Positions 35,327-42,932 of a DNA stretch of 55,892 bases are shown here, piece by piece. The notes under the pieces were generated by a model. That model did no database searches. It saw only the letters and a list, made by a program, of their open reading frames with translations, and had not been told where the DNA came from. The stretch lies in NCBI GenBank assembly GCA_900473795.1, contig UCMT01000009.1, forward strand, positions 1-55,892. The letters are read 5' to 3'. Source of the DNA: Hyphomicrobiales bacterium (lineage in GTDB: Bacteria; Pseudomonadota; Alphaproteobacteria; Rhizobiales; Rhizobiaceae). The position numbers and the translations under genes were made by a program. The stretch's first letter is position 1; each line of letters starts with the position of its first letter.

Positions 35327-35794
35327 TCAGTTTAGCTCGAACAGGGCTTCGACCTCGACCGCGGCCTGCAATGGCAGGGAAGAAACCCCGATGGTGCTAC
35401 GCGTGTGCCGCCCCTGCTCGCCGAAAATCTCGACGATGACGTCCGAGGCACCGTTCATAACGCGTGCGTGTTCCGAGAACGAAGGCGTCGCGGCGATGAA
35501 CCCGCCGAGCCGGACGACCCGCTTTATTTTGTCCAGGTTTCCCAAGCTGGCTTTGGCTTGGGCGACGACATTGATCGCTGCGGCCCGGGCAGCCTTTATT
35601 CCGTCTTCGACGGAAACCTTTTCCCCGAGCGACCCCGTCGCCACGAGTGTGCCGCCGGGGGACATGCAGAGCTGTCCAGAGATGAACAGAAAGTTGCCGA
35701 CTTGGTGAGCCGCGACATAGTTCGCGACCGATCCGAGCGGTTTTGGTAGATCGATGGCCAGTTCTATGATGCTTTGTTCGAAAGAGGAGTTCAT
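35327..35794 (-). CDS. RidA family protein 2
   Basis: 155 residues, the longer YjgF/RidA subgroup: LPKPLGSVANYVAAHQVGNFLFISGQLCM, a central helix pair, RVVRLGGFIAAT and a C-terminal RSTIGVSSLPLQAAVEVEALFE with the conserved Arg. Last gene of a leftward permease-ATPase-ridA unit. It likely hydrolyses an enamine or imine produced by the class V enzyme of the same cluster. Confidence 0.88.
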   Translation of the reverse strand: MNSSFEQSIIELAIDLPKPLGSVANYVAAHQVGNFLFISGQLCMSPGGTLVATGSLGEKVSVEDGIKAARAAAINVVAQAKASLGNLDKIKRVVRLGGFIAATPSFSEHARVMNGASDVIVEIFGEQGRHTRSTIGVSSLPLQAAVEVEALFELN

Positions 35795-35865
35795 CGGCGA
35801 GTCCTGTCATTCAGCCTTTGCGGCTGTGGGTGGATAGATTGGGCGGACCGGCAGCTTTGCCCGCG

Positions 35866-36669
35866 TCAGAGGACCCGCGCCAGAAACTCCCGTGTTCGGG
35901 GAGACTGCGGGTTGGCGATCATCTCTCTCGGGTTGCCGGATTCGACGACAACGCCACCGTCCATGAAGACGAGCTGATCGGCCACCTCGCGGGCGAATCC
36001 GATCTCATGGGTTACGACCACCATGGTTATCCCCTCGCGCGCCAGGCTCTTCATTACCTCGAGCACCTCGCCCACGAGTTCCGGATCGAGCGCGGACGTC
36101 GGCTCGTCAAAAAGCAAGACCTTGGGATTCATCGCCAGCGCCCGTGCGATAGCCACCCGCTGTTGTTGTCCACCCGATAATTGCCTAGGGTAGGAGTCCC
36201 GTTTCTCGGCAAGGCCCACCCGCTGGAGAAGGTCAATGGCCTTCGCCGTTGCCTGGGCGACCGGCTCCCGCTTAACGCGCACAGGAGCCTCTATGAGGTT
36301 TTCGAGCACGGTCATATGGGGAAACAGATTGAACTGCTGGAAAACCATCCCGATCTCGGCCCGGCGCTGACAAATTGCGCTCGGCGGCAGCTCGTATAGT
36401 TTGTTGCCTTCCAGGCGATAGCCGACGAAGTCTCCGTCGACGAGCATCAGTCCGGCATTGATTTCCTCGAGATGGTTGATGCAGCGCAGGAACGTGCTTT
36501 TTCCCGATCCCGAGGGTCCGATGATGCAAGCGACCGAGCCAGAGGGCACTGTGAGGTCCACGCCTTTGAGCACCTCGAGATGGCCGTAGGATTTACGAAT
36601 GCCCTTGGCATGCACCATCGTCGTCGATGCGATCCCGAAGCGGCTGTGATGTGTGCGGGGTGCAGTCAT
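35866..36669 (-). CDS. Polar amino acid ABC transporter ATP-binding protein
   Basis: 267 residues. Walker [11 protein letters not shown]-loop [16 protein letters not shown], signature [15 protein letters not shown], Walker [21 protein letters not shown] and the switch His in VVTHE are all present. HisP/GlnQ class. Its start overlaps the permease stop by 4 bases. Works with the permease and the binding protein at 33307. Confidence 0.93.
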   Translation of the reverse strand: MTAPRTHHSRFGIASTTMVHAKGIRKSYGHLEVLKGVDLTVPSGSVACIIGPSGSGKSTFLRCINHLEEINAGLMLVDGDFVGYRLEGNKLYELPPSAICQRRAEIGMVFQQFNLFPHMTVLENLIEAPVRVKREPVAQATAKAIDLLQRVGLAEKRDSYPRQLSGGQQQRVAIARALAMNPKVLLFDEPTSALDPELVGEVLEVMKSLAREGITMVVVTHEIGFAREVADQLVFMDGGVVVESGNPREMIANPQSPRTREFLARVL

Positions 36670-37607
36670 GCTAGCGCCTCCTTCCGACCGATCTTGGCCA
36701 GGTTCCCGAGTATTGCCTTCGTGAGTCCAATATTGTTGCGATGCTCGTCGCGGCTGAAGTGTCTTTCCAGATAGAACTGGCCGACAGACATGATCGACAC
36801 CACGGCGAGGTACCAGAACGACACGACAAGGAGCAGCGGGATCGTCTCGAACGTCCGCGCATAGATCGACTGGGCCGAGTAGAGCAGATCACCCACCGCG
36901 ATGATGCTGACCAGAGAGGTCGTCTTGAGAAGGTTGATCGTCTCGTTTCCGGTCGGCGGGATGATAATCCTCATCGCCTGGGGAAGGACAATCCTTCTCA
37001 GCGCCAGGCTGGGCTTCATCCCGAGACATGCCGATGCCTCGTACTGACCCTTGTTAACTGACCTCAGTCCGCTTCTGACGATTTCGGCCATGTAGCCCGA
37101 TTCATGAAGCGACAGCGCCACGATGGCCGAGACCAGCGGGGTCATGATGTCGTTCGTCGACACTGAATACAATGTGCCGATCCCCGGAAGCCAAAGGGTG
37201 AAATCTTTGACGACGATTGATAGATTGTACCAGATGATCAACTGGACGAGAGCCGGCGTGCCCCGGAAGAACCAGACGAAAACCGCCGCGGGCACAGATA
37301 GCAGCTTGCTCGGTGACAGCATCATCAAAGCTGCAAAGGTTCCTCCAAGAGTTGCTAGTATCATCACGACCACTGTGATGAGGAGGGTTTTCCAAAGGCC
37401 ATCGAGGATGAGGGGGTTGAACAGATATTGCGCGACGATGGGCCACTGGAACTCGGGATTGGAAATTGCAGACCTAATCATGGCGGCGACCGACACCAGG
37501 ACCAAAGCGACGGCCACCCACCTCCAAGGGTGTCGCAGTGGAACGATGGTCAGTTGGTCCGGGTCGATCTTGTCGACCGATCCCCTTATAGATTGATTAC
37601 CTGTCAT
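36666..37607 (-). CDS. Polar amino acid ABC transporter permease
   Basis: 313 residues from the ATG at 37607 (GGAGGCG upstream). HisM/GlnP-type: the [16 protein letters not shown] segment, and the docking region [32 protein letters not shown] followed by [27 protein letters not shown]. Only one permease gene is present, so the importer is probably homodimeric. An N-terminal extension of about 35 residues precedes the first span. Confidence 0.92.
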   Translation of the reverse strand: MTGNQSIRGSVDKIDPDQLTIVPLRHPWRWVAVALVLVSVAAMIRSAISNPEFQWPIVAQYLFNPLILDGLWKTLLITVVVMILATLGGTFAALMMLSPSKLLSVPAAVFVWFFRGTPALVQLIIWYNLSIVVKDFTLWLPGIGTLYSVSTNDIMTPLVSAIVALSLHESGYMAEIVRSGLRSVNKGQYEASACLGMKPSLALRRIVLPQAMRIIIPPTGNETINLLKTTSLVSIIAVGDLLYSAQSIYARTFETIPLLLVVSFWYLAVVSIMSVGQFYLERHFSRDEHRNNIGLTKAILGNLAKIGRKEALA

Positions 37608-38117
37608 ACTCGCCTCCGCTTGATTGGAGGGGCGCATTCAGCTCCCCAACGCGGGGTTGTCCCAAGGCTCGGCGTGGTCACCCACGTCTCGATATTGCGA
37701 TCTCCCAGCTCTGCCTCCTTGTGAAGGCGGGAGGGCATTCAATCAAATTAATAATTCATATCACGGAAATGAACGCGGTGCATGTAATGATGGGCATCCG
37801 CCTAGCCGTACCTTGGCTTCACGGTCGACGTCCGTTAGAGCTGATGCTTGCTAGGGGAAGCAATCCCCATCCATGTTTCAAGCAGAAAGTGTCGCTGAGG
37901 CCATTTGATATACCACTAGCAGCGCTCGTCCGACTTGCTTGCCCTGTTCAGTACTGCGCCTTGATCTGCGCTACACGCCACTGCGTCACCCATCGGTGTT
38001 AACCGCAAAATCATTGCGGCGGATACTGCAGATCACCGAGTGCATCACTGCCAACATCTTCCACATAATCAACTCACTGGCTATCGATGCAATCGAAAGC
38101 GGAAGAGAGCATTACCG
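37608..38117. other. Stretch without a recognised gene
   Basis: About 510 bases between the amino acid transporter and the TniQ relic. The first 100 bases probably hold the permease promoter. Short open frames in the remainder show no domain. Confidence 0.5.
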
Positions 38118-38345
38118 ATGAAGCCATTGAGAAATGGGAGCCGCAATTTGACGCCGAAGCAGCGTTCGCATGAGATGGGAATATCTGCACGGCAATTGCC
38201 GGTAAGGCTGGCTCCCTACCCCGATGAACTTCTGTTGTCGTGGATCATTCGACATGCTGCGTTCTATGCGGTCCCTCGCTTGGCTATGCTTCAGCATTGC
38301 CTTCCAGAGGTACAACTTTGCGCTATGGCGTTGACGTTGCAAACC
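38118..38345 (+). pseudogene. TniQ-family N-terminal fragment
   Basis: The frame contains the start of a TniQ-like protein: ARQLPVRLAPYPDELLLSWIIRHAAFYAVPRLAMLQHCLPEV. Full TniQ proteins run for 300 or more residues; here similarity ends at about 38310-38345 and the frame closes at 38381. TniQ partners Tn7/Tn5053-type transposases. The fragment marks a recombination scar at the left edge of the secretion-system region. Confidence 0.7.
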
Positions 38346-38412
38346 AAGTGCCTCCGGCGCCACCCACCAGGCCAACGCTAGCTGCGATCGTGAGTAGAAC
38401 ATTCTGGTTCAT
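38323..38412 (-). pseudogene. Truncated small membrane-protein gene at the end of the exported-protein operon
   Basis: A 29-codon frame starts 17 bases after the stop of the TrbM/KikA-like gene, with AAGGA upstream of its ATG. The product begins MNQNVLLTIAASVGLVGGAGG, a plausible membrane anchor, then runs into sequence that belongs to the TniQ relic. It looks like the first codons of a sixth operon gene cut off by the rearrangement. Confidence 0.4.
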
Positions 38413-38429
38413 GTGGGATCCTTGCGTTG

Positions 38430-38939
38430 TCAGGTGTTGAGATTAAACCAGAAGCGCTCTTTGACGCCCTTGTCGTTCGGGATGTCGAAGAACCACGGAT
38501 TTTCGCGGCGCGGCCGAGGAGTCTCGACTTCCTTGATGCAGCGCTCCCCGCCGCTCTCGTTAAAGCGACGATAGCCTTGATCCCGACGTTCCTTGCAAAC
38601 GTCGACGGTGTTGACGCATTGGTCTGGTTCACCGTGAAACCCGTCGCGACCTCTGCTGTGCCCGACTTTGGTCCCCTTGGGGCACTCTTCGTATTCCTCC
38701 CGACCTGGTTCGCCGGCTTTCGCCTGGTGGCAGACGGGCCAATCGAACCCGGGCTTTGCCATTGCGCTGATGAGCTTCTTCATCGGCGGTACACAATAGG
38801 GAACGCCCTGCCAGGAGGGGCTTTGCGATGCAGCGCAAAGGAGAATTTGGCAGCCCCATTCTGCATCTTGCGCCTTTGCCTCCGTGGGGCCTAACGCAAG
38901 TGCCGCAAGACCGGCGGCGGTATAAAACAGGTGTCTCAT
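38430..38939 (-). CDS. Exported cysteine-rich protein, weakly TrbM/KikA-like
   Basis: 169 residues with a signal peptide (cleavage near Ala-Lys-Ala, about residue 23). Cysteines are in the pattern WGCQILLCAASQSPSWQGVPYC, WPVC and EECPKG, which resembles the TrbM/KikA family of conjugation-associated exported proteins; the assignment is tentative. The C-terminal half is charged and rich in Arg, Glu and Gly. It is the last intact gene of the operon divergent from virB1. Confidence 0.6.
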   Translation of the reverse strand: MRHLFYTAAGLAALALGPTEAKAQDAEWGCQILLCAASQSPSWQGVPYCVPPMKKLISAMAKPGFDWPVCHQAKAGEPGREEYEECPKGTKVGHSRGRDGFHGEPDQCVNTVDVCKERRDQGYRRFNESGGERCIKEVETPRPRRENPWFFDIPNDKGVKERFWFNLNT

Positions 38940-38940
38940 G

Positions 38941-39345
38941 TCAGGTCATCCTCATGATGGTTGCGACTGAAAACGCCCGATCGACGAACAACTCCTCGAT
39001 CGGCGTGACATGCTGCACTCGGTCGCCCGCGGCGGAGATGACGGCGGCAATGAGCGCAAAAGCTGCGAACCAGGAGATCCCGATGCGAAACAGCAGTGGC
39101 CTGTTGGGAATGTTCCGGCAAAGGGGAGGAAAGGCGAAGAGCGCGACGAGGAAACTGTCGAAGGAGAGATGTCTCTGCTCGTGGAAGATTATCGAGACGA
39201 TCAGCAACAGCAGGCCGAAAGCGCCATGAATCCACCAGAGACGTTCGGACAGGATCAGCAGAACGAACGAAAGCGCGATGGCGAGCAACAGGCCCGCCAA
39301 TGGATCGGTTGCGAAGGCGTTCGCAATATGGGCGAAGTCCGGCAA
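38941..39345 (-). CDS. Membrane protein of unknown function
   Basis: 134 residues with three or four hydrophobic spans (LAGLLLAIALSFVLLILS, IHGAFGLLLLIVSIIF, FLVALFAF, WFAAFALIAAVISAAG). No family recognised. Immediately adjacent to, and in frame order with, its neighbours: upstream stop at 39346, downstream start at 38939. Its place between exported proteins of a secretion locus suggests an envelope role. Confidence 0.75.
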   Translation of the reverse strand: MPDFAHIANAFATDPLAGLLLAIALSFVLLILSERLWWIHGAFGLLLLIVSIIFHEQRHLSFDSFLVALFAFPPLCRNIPNRPLLFRIGISWFAAFALIAAVISAAGDRVQHVTPIEELFVDRAFSVATIMRMT

Positions 39346-40032
39346 CTATCGGTCTGTCCTTTTCGGTTTTTTCCGAGCGTCAATGAAGGGTGGCGAGATC
39401 TCACTCTCGCGTTCCGCCAGCAGGTTGAAATCGGCGATCGGGCGGCGATCGAGGGTCTTGTCGACGGCCTTTCGGCGCCATTCGTTTATGTCGAGGACGT
39501 AGGTCGACCACATCCCATAGCGCGCCGCCATGGCGTGGTTCTGGTAGGCCAGATATTGACTGTTCGCGGGCGACGCGACACGCGCCCAACCGACCCGCAG
39601 CATTTCTGCGGCAAGATCGCGCCCGCGCGTTGTGCAGTGAGCCTGGGGGATGCCACCATTGCCGTAGGCTACGACGCTACAGTCGACAGGCCTGTTGCCT
39701 ACCGTCCTTTTGAGCCAGGCCTTTGCAAGCGGGCCGCATGGAACGGGTGAAGGACCCTTTTGACGCTCGCGGTCCACCCACTTGGGATCAAGTGCCCATT
39801 GGGGGAGTTCGCAGGCGTCGATGTCGGCGAGGCGGACGCGCTGCGCATACTGAGGATACCATAAGGTCCGACCGTCCATGATGGCGACCCGACCTTTGTG
39901 GACGGGATACTGATAAACCGGGGATAAGGTCGGCTGCCGACTCGTGCTGACCGGATTCTTGACGAGATCGGCGGCCGTTGCTGGTTGGACGATCGCGGCA
40001 AGAACCGCTGCGGCGGCTAGGGAGCCCTTCAT
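39346..40032 (-). CDS. Exported SNase-fold protein, paralogue C
   Basis: 228 residues with a signal peptide ending near Ala-Thr-Ala (residue 20). The SNase-like core is visible: MDGRTLWY, RVRLADIDACELPQWA, then GRDLAAEMLRVGWARVA and ARYGMW. Of the three paralogues it alone retains the ADID-x-x-E segment. Four cysteines (DACEL, VPCGP, VDCSV, AHCTT) have the same spacing as in the two upstream genes. The N-terminal Asp-Gly-Asp-Thr motif is replaced by DGRT. The start overlaps the upstream stop. Confidence 0.7.
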   Translation of the reverse strand: MKGSLAAAAVLAAIVQPATAADLVKNPVSTSRQPTLSPVYQYPVHKGRVAIMDGRTLWYPQYAQRVRLADIDACELPQWALDPKWVDRERQKGPSPVPCGPLAKAWLKRTVGNRPVDCSVVAYGNGGIPQAHCTTRGRDLAAEMLRVGWARVASPANSQYLAYQNHAMAARYGMWSTYVLDINEWRRKAVDKTLDRRPIADFNLLAERESEISPPFIDARKKPKRTDR

Positions 40033-40565
40033 TGTGCTGCCTTCCTGGTGCGCGCCTTGACCTCGCGGCTCAAGAGAATGGCCGGATGCTGGACATCATC
40101 GAACTGCCGGAGGCCAGCCCGTTTGTCTCGCGCGTACCGTTCGGAGACAGAATAAGGAAAGTGAAAGGGCATGCCCTCACCGTTGAGGGCTGCGAAGGCG
40201 TATCCGCTGGTGATCAGGATGTTCGCCAGGTCAAGCCGCTGTTTTCCAACTGTGGCGTAGCAGGCGACGTACGCGATACCGCCCTCCTTCACCAAGGGCG
40301 CGCAGACGGGCTTGGTGTCCTTGATATAGGCCGCCAAAACGGCAAGGGAGACCTCGCCACAATCGCGTTTGTCGCCGTTCTTGTCGGTATAGAGGGTTCC
40401 CCGCAAACACGACTGGACGCCGTAGAGGCGAAAGCGTTCGCCGTTGGAAATCCACGTATCGCCAGATTCGAGGGTGACGCCGGGAGCAAGGTCGAAATAT
40501 CCGTCCGGCGCTGCGCCTGCAGTTGCCGGCAAAAGGGCCGAAAGGAGGATGAGGACTTTTCTCAT
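40029..40565 (-). CDS. Exported SNase-fold protein, paralogue B
   Basis: 178 residues from the ATG at 40565, which overlaps the upstream stop by 4 bases; a longer frame to 40592 is less likely. Signal peptide of 18 residues. Core: ESGDTWISNGERFRLYGVQSC, then RLDLANILITSGYAFAAL. Cysteines in QSCLRG, RDCGEV, PVCAPL and VACYAT match the paralogues. The acidic residues of the SNase site after RLYG are missing (GVQSC instead of GIDAPE), so nuclease activity is doubtful. Confidence 0.7.
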   Translation of the reverse strand: MRKVLILLSALLPATAGAAPDGYFDLAPGVTLESGDTWISNGERFRLYGVQSCLRGTLYTDKNGDKRDCGEVSLAVLAAYIKDTKPVCAPLVKEGGIAYVACYATVGKQRLDLANILITSGYAFAALNGEGMPFHFPYSVSERYARDKRAGLRQFDDVQHPAILLSREVKARTRKAAQ

Positions 40566-41170
40566 TTGTCCTTCACCCTCGGATCGGCCCACATCCCGAA
40601 CGAGGCCTTTCGGCCGATTTCTTCAGCCTTAGCGAGATCAGTCCGAACCGGCGTTCCATCTGGATTTTTAGCAAGACGAAGCGCCCCGAGCGACAAAAGC
40701 TGCTCCTCGAACATATCGACGGCATTAAGAGCGCCGGGGATATAATAATAGCCGTAGCAGGTTGCGTTCTGAACGGGCGAACCTTGCTCGCTGACGAAGG
40801 CTCGGCAAAAGACCACCTTCGGGTTCTGCAGCATGATCTGCAGCTGCTGCTGCCCATAGTCGGTGCAGCTCCCGGCGAACTCGTCACGGCGGTTGACCAT
40901 TTCGCCTTTGCAGGGCTCCAGACCGTAGAGGTGCAGCGTCGTTTTGTCGTCTATACGGAAGTCGGTCGGCGAAACGGCTTTGAAGCCAGCCGTTGTTGCA
41001 TAGCCTTTGCGATCGGCGACTTTTCCGCTTCCGTCGTAATACTCGATCACCAGCACCGTCTTACCCGGTGCTGCCAGTGATCTGATGTAGTCCTTGTTGA
41101 TGTCCGTCAGGGACAAAGCAGGCGTTGCCAATACGCAACTTCCAAGTGCAGCAATGATTGTCCGTTTCAT
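40562..41170 (-). CDS. Exported SNase-fold protein, paralogue A
   Basis: 202 residues, signal peptide of about 20 residues (MKRTIIAALGS...PALS). Core: DKTTLHLYGLEPCKGE, then MFEEQLLSLGALRLA and the C-terminal SFGMWADPR of SNase-like proteins. Cysteines in EPCKGE, GSCTDY, VFCRAF and ATCYGY follow the shared pattern. Catalytic residues are not conserved. First gene of the leftward operon, divergent from virB1; a regulatory or envelope role in the secretion system is conceivable but unproven. Confidence 0.7.
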   Translation of the reverse strand: MKRTIIAALGSCVLATPALSLTDINKDYIRSLAAPGKTVLVIEYYDGSGKVADRKGYATTAGFKAVSPTDFRIDDKTTLHLYGLEPCKGEMVNRRDEFAGSCTDYGQQQLQIMLQNPKVVFCRAFVSEQGSPVQNATCYGYYYIPGALNAVDMFEEQLLSLGALRLAKNPDGTPVRTDLAKAEEIGRKASFGMWADPRVKDK

Positions 41171-41327
41171 TTTCTAGCCCTTACCCAGACCTCTACCGAA
41201 CAATCCCTGTAATTGTGGGGTTTAAGTGTGCGGCAAAAAGTTGTATCTCTGAGCCAAATCGGCTCGCCTTAGCACCAACGTAATCGGTTTTTCTTTCAAT
41301 CACAACACCACAGCTCGACGGGCAACA
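41171..41327. promoter_or_regulatory. Divergent promoter region of the T4SS locus
   Basis: 157 bases separate the starts of two oppositely directed operons (exported proteins to the left, virB genes to the right), so both promoters must lie here. A short dyad, CCC-TGTAATTGT-GGG, is at about 41204-41218. No clear -35/-10 pair could be assigned. Confidence 0.5.
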
Positions 41328-42287
41328 ATGGAAAAATGCGCTTGCAATAATGGCTTTCTCGATAAGGCTCTCCTGGCCGGAACCGTCGCCATGACGATCA
41401 GTTTGGGCGGTATTTCTTACGCCCAGGACGAGCAAAAACTCGCAAATCGCATAATGAATGGAGCCACTTGGGCGGATCAAGGCGAGGCTGGCCGGGCAAC
41501 GATCTTCGATGACCGCTGGCGCGGGTCCGACAAGGAGTTCGTTCTTGGTACAGATGGCGTTGTGAAGCAGGAAAAAGACGCAAAGGATAGCCCCCAAGAA
41601 TCTAGGGGGATGATTAATATTGGCGCAGTCATGAGCAGTTTTGCATCGTCTCGCGAGACTGCTACCGAACAGGCAGAGACGGCGCTTCCCACGGGATCTA
41701 TGAACCATATTGGCGCGATCCATGGGAACAAAGACAGCATTAATGACACGCATGAATGTGGCGCTTCTCCCCTGAGTCCAAATGAAATAAAGGCCCTGGT
41801 TGTACAGACGGCGCGGAAATACAGCGTCGATGAGGACTTCGCGATGGCGATTGCCTGGGCGGAAAGCGGCTTTGATCAAAGCCGCAACTCGCCAAAGGGT
41901 GCGCGCGGGCCGATGCAACTGATCCCTGACACCGCCGCACGCTTCGGCGTCACGGATATCTGTGATCCCGCTCAAAATATCGAAGGCGGGATGAAGTACC
42001 TGCGGGTGCTTCTCGACGAGTTTCAGAACCCCCTCCTCGTCGCGGCTGCATACAACAGCGGCGAACAGCGGCTCTACGAACATGGCGGCATCCCGCCGTT
42101 CAAGGAAACAGTCGGGTATGTCGCCAAGGTGGTGAACTACCAGCTCGGGCTGCCGATGCCGTCGGCAAAAGACAAGGCGAGGACGGCCGCTGCCCAAGCG
42201 GTCTCTGACCCGCGTGCCAGCGACGATGCTGGCGTCATCACTGTCAAGAAAACCGGCACGTTTGTCGGCGGTGTCATGCACTTTTGA
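41328..42287 (+). CDS. virB1: VirB1-like lytic transglycosylase
   Basis: 319 residues. An N-terminal hydrophobic segment (residues 13-32) is followed by a low-complexity linker and, from about 150, an SLT domain with the catalytic Glu in AWAESGFDQSRNSPKGARGPMQL, plus AAYNSGE and GIPPFKETVGYV. It opens the peptidoglycan for assembly of the channel. The ribosome-binding site is weak. First gene of the virB operon; a second transglycosylase follows virB4. Confidence 0.9.
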   Translation: MEKCACNNGFLDKALLAGTVAMTISLGGISYAQDEQKLANRIMNGATWADQGEAGRATIFDDRWRGSDKEFVLGTDGVVKQEKDAKDSPQESRGMINIGAVMSSFASSRETATEQAETALPTGSMNHIGAIHGNKDSINDTHECGASPLSPNEIKALVVQTARKYSVDEDFAMAIAWAESGFDQSRNSPKGARGPMQLIPDTAARFGVTDICDPAQNIEGGMKYLRVLLDEFQNPLLVAAAYNSGEQRLYEHGGIPPFKETVGYVAKVVNYQLGLPMPSAKDKARTAAAQAVSDPRASDDAGVITVKKTGTFVGGVMHF

Positions 42288-42298
42288 AGGAGAAAAGT

Positions 42299-42634
42299 AT
42301 GCAGTTAGCAAAGGAAGCGGGGAAGTCTCAGGCGCTCAAGTTTGCAGCCACGCTCGGTATCATAGCAGCGGTTCAGATCGCCGGCGTCGATGTGGCGTTC
42401 GCTCAGGCAAGCGGGGCGTTCGGCCCTCTGCAGACCGTTGTGCAGATGATCGTTGACTTCATCACTGGCCCATTCGGCCGATTGCTTGCGATCATTGCCG
42501 TGATCGGACTTGGCTTTCTGGCCTTTGCCGGCCGGCTGTCATGGTTCACGGCCGGAGCAGTCGTCGTCGGGATCGGTCTCGTGTTTGGCGCACCGGCGAT
42601 CGTCGACGAGATGATTTCCGCGGTTGGCCAGTGA
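42299..42634 (+). CDS. virB2: VirB2 major pilin subunit
   Basis: 111 residues from the ATG at 42299 with AAGGAG before it. A long signal sequence ends near VAFAQASG (about residue 33), followed by two hydrophobic spans (LQTVVQMIVDFITGPFGRLLAIIAVIGLGFLAF and FTAGAVVVGIGLVFGA) separated by a short loop with GRLSW, the classic VirB2 layout. Forms the T-pilus. Confidence 0.88.
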   Translation: MQLAKEAGKSQALKFAATLGIIAAVQIAGVDVAFAQASGAFGPLQTVVQMIVDFITGPFGRLLAIIAVIGLGFLAFAGRLSWFTAGAVVVGIGLVFGAPAIVDEMISAVGQ

Positions 42635-42930
42635 GCGAGTTTCAGGACGAGAAACCGGCCCTCACACCGTTGGTGATTGGCTTAACCAAATCACCGACGC
42701 TTTGGGGCGTGCCTTACATGGCGGTGGTGCTGATCGTTGGCGTCACCATCATTGGCTGGCTGGCGACGAACCACCTTCTGGCGCTGCTGACCGCGCCGGT
42801 TGCCTATCTCGTCCTGTTTTCGCTTTGCACCTTCGACAACAAGATCCTCGACGTGCTGCAGGTGACATCGCGCAAGACGCCCCGCACGCCCAATAAGCGC
42901 TTTTGGGGCACCAACTCTTACGGACCGTAA
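42631..42930 (+). CDS. virB3: VirB3 inner-membrane protein
   Basis: 99 residues with a GTG start overlapping the virB2 stop (GTGA). The conserved N-terminal PLVIGLTKSPTLWGVPYMAV is typical of VirB3, then two close hydrophobic spans and a basic C-terminus ending in RFWGTNSYGP. Assists VirB4 in pilus assembly. Confidence 0.9.
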   Translation: MSEFQDEKPALTPLVIGLTKSPTLWGVPYMAVVLIVGVTIIGWLATNHLLALLTAPVAYLVLFSLCTFDNKILDVLQVTSRKTPRTPNKRFWGTNSYGP

Positions 42931-42932
42931 TC

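Noticed and set aside
38112..38402. A 96-codon minus-strand frame
   Set aside because: It is the antisense of the TniQ fragment and the scar; no domain or start signal.
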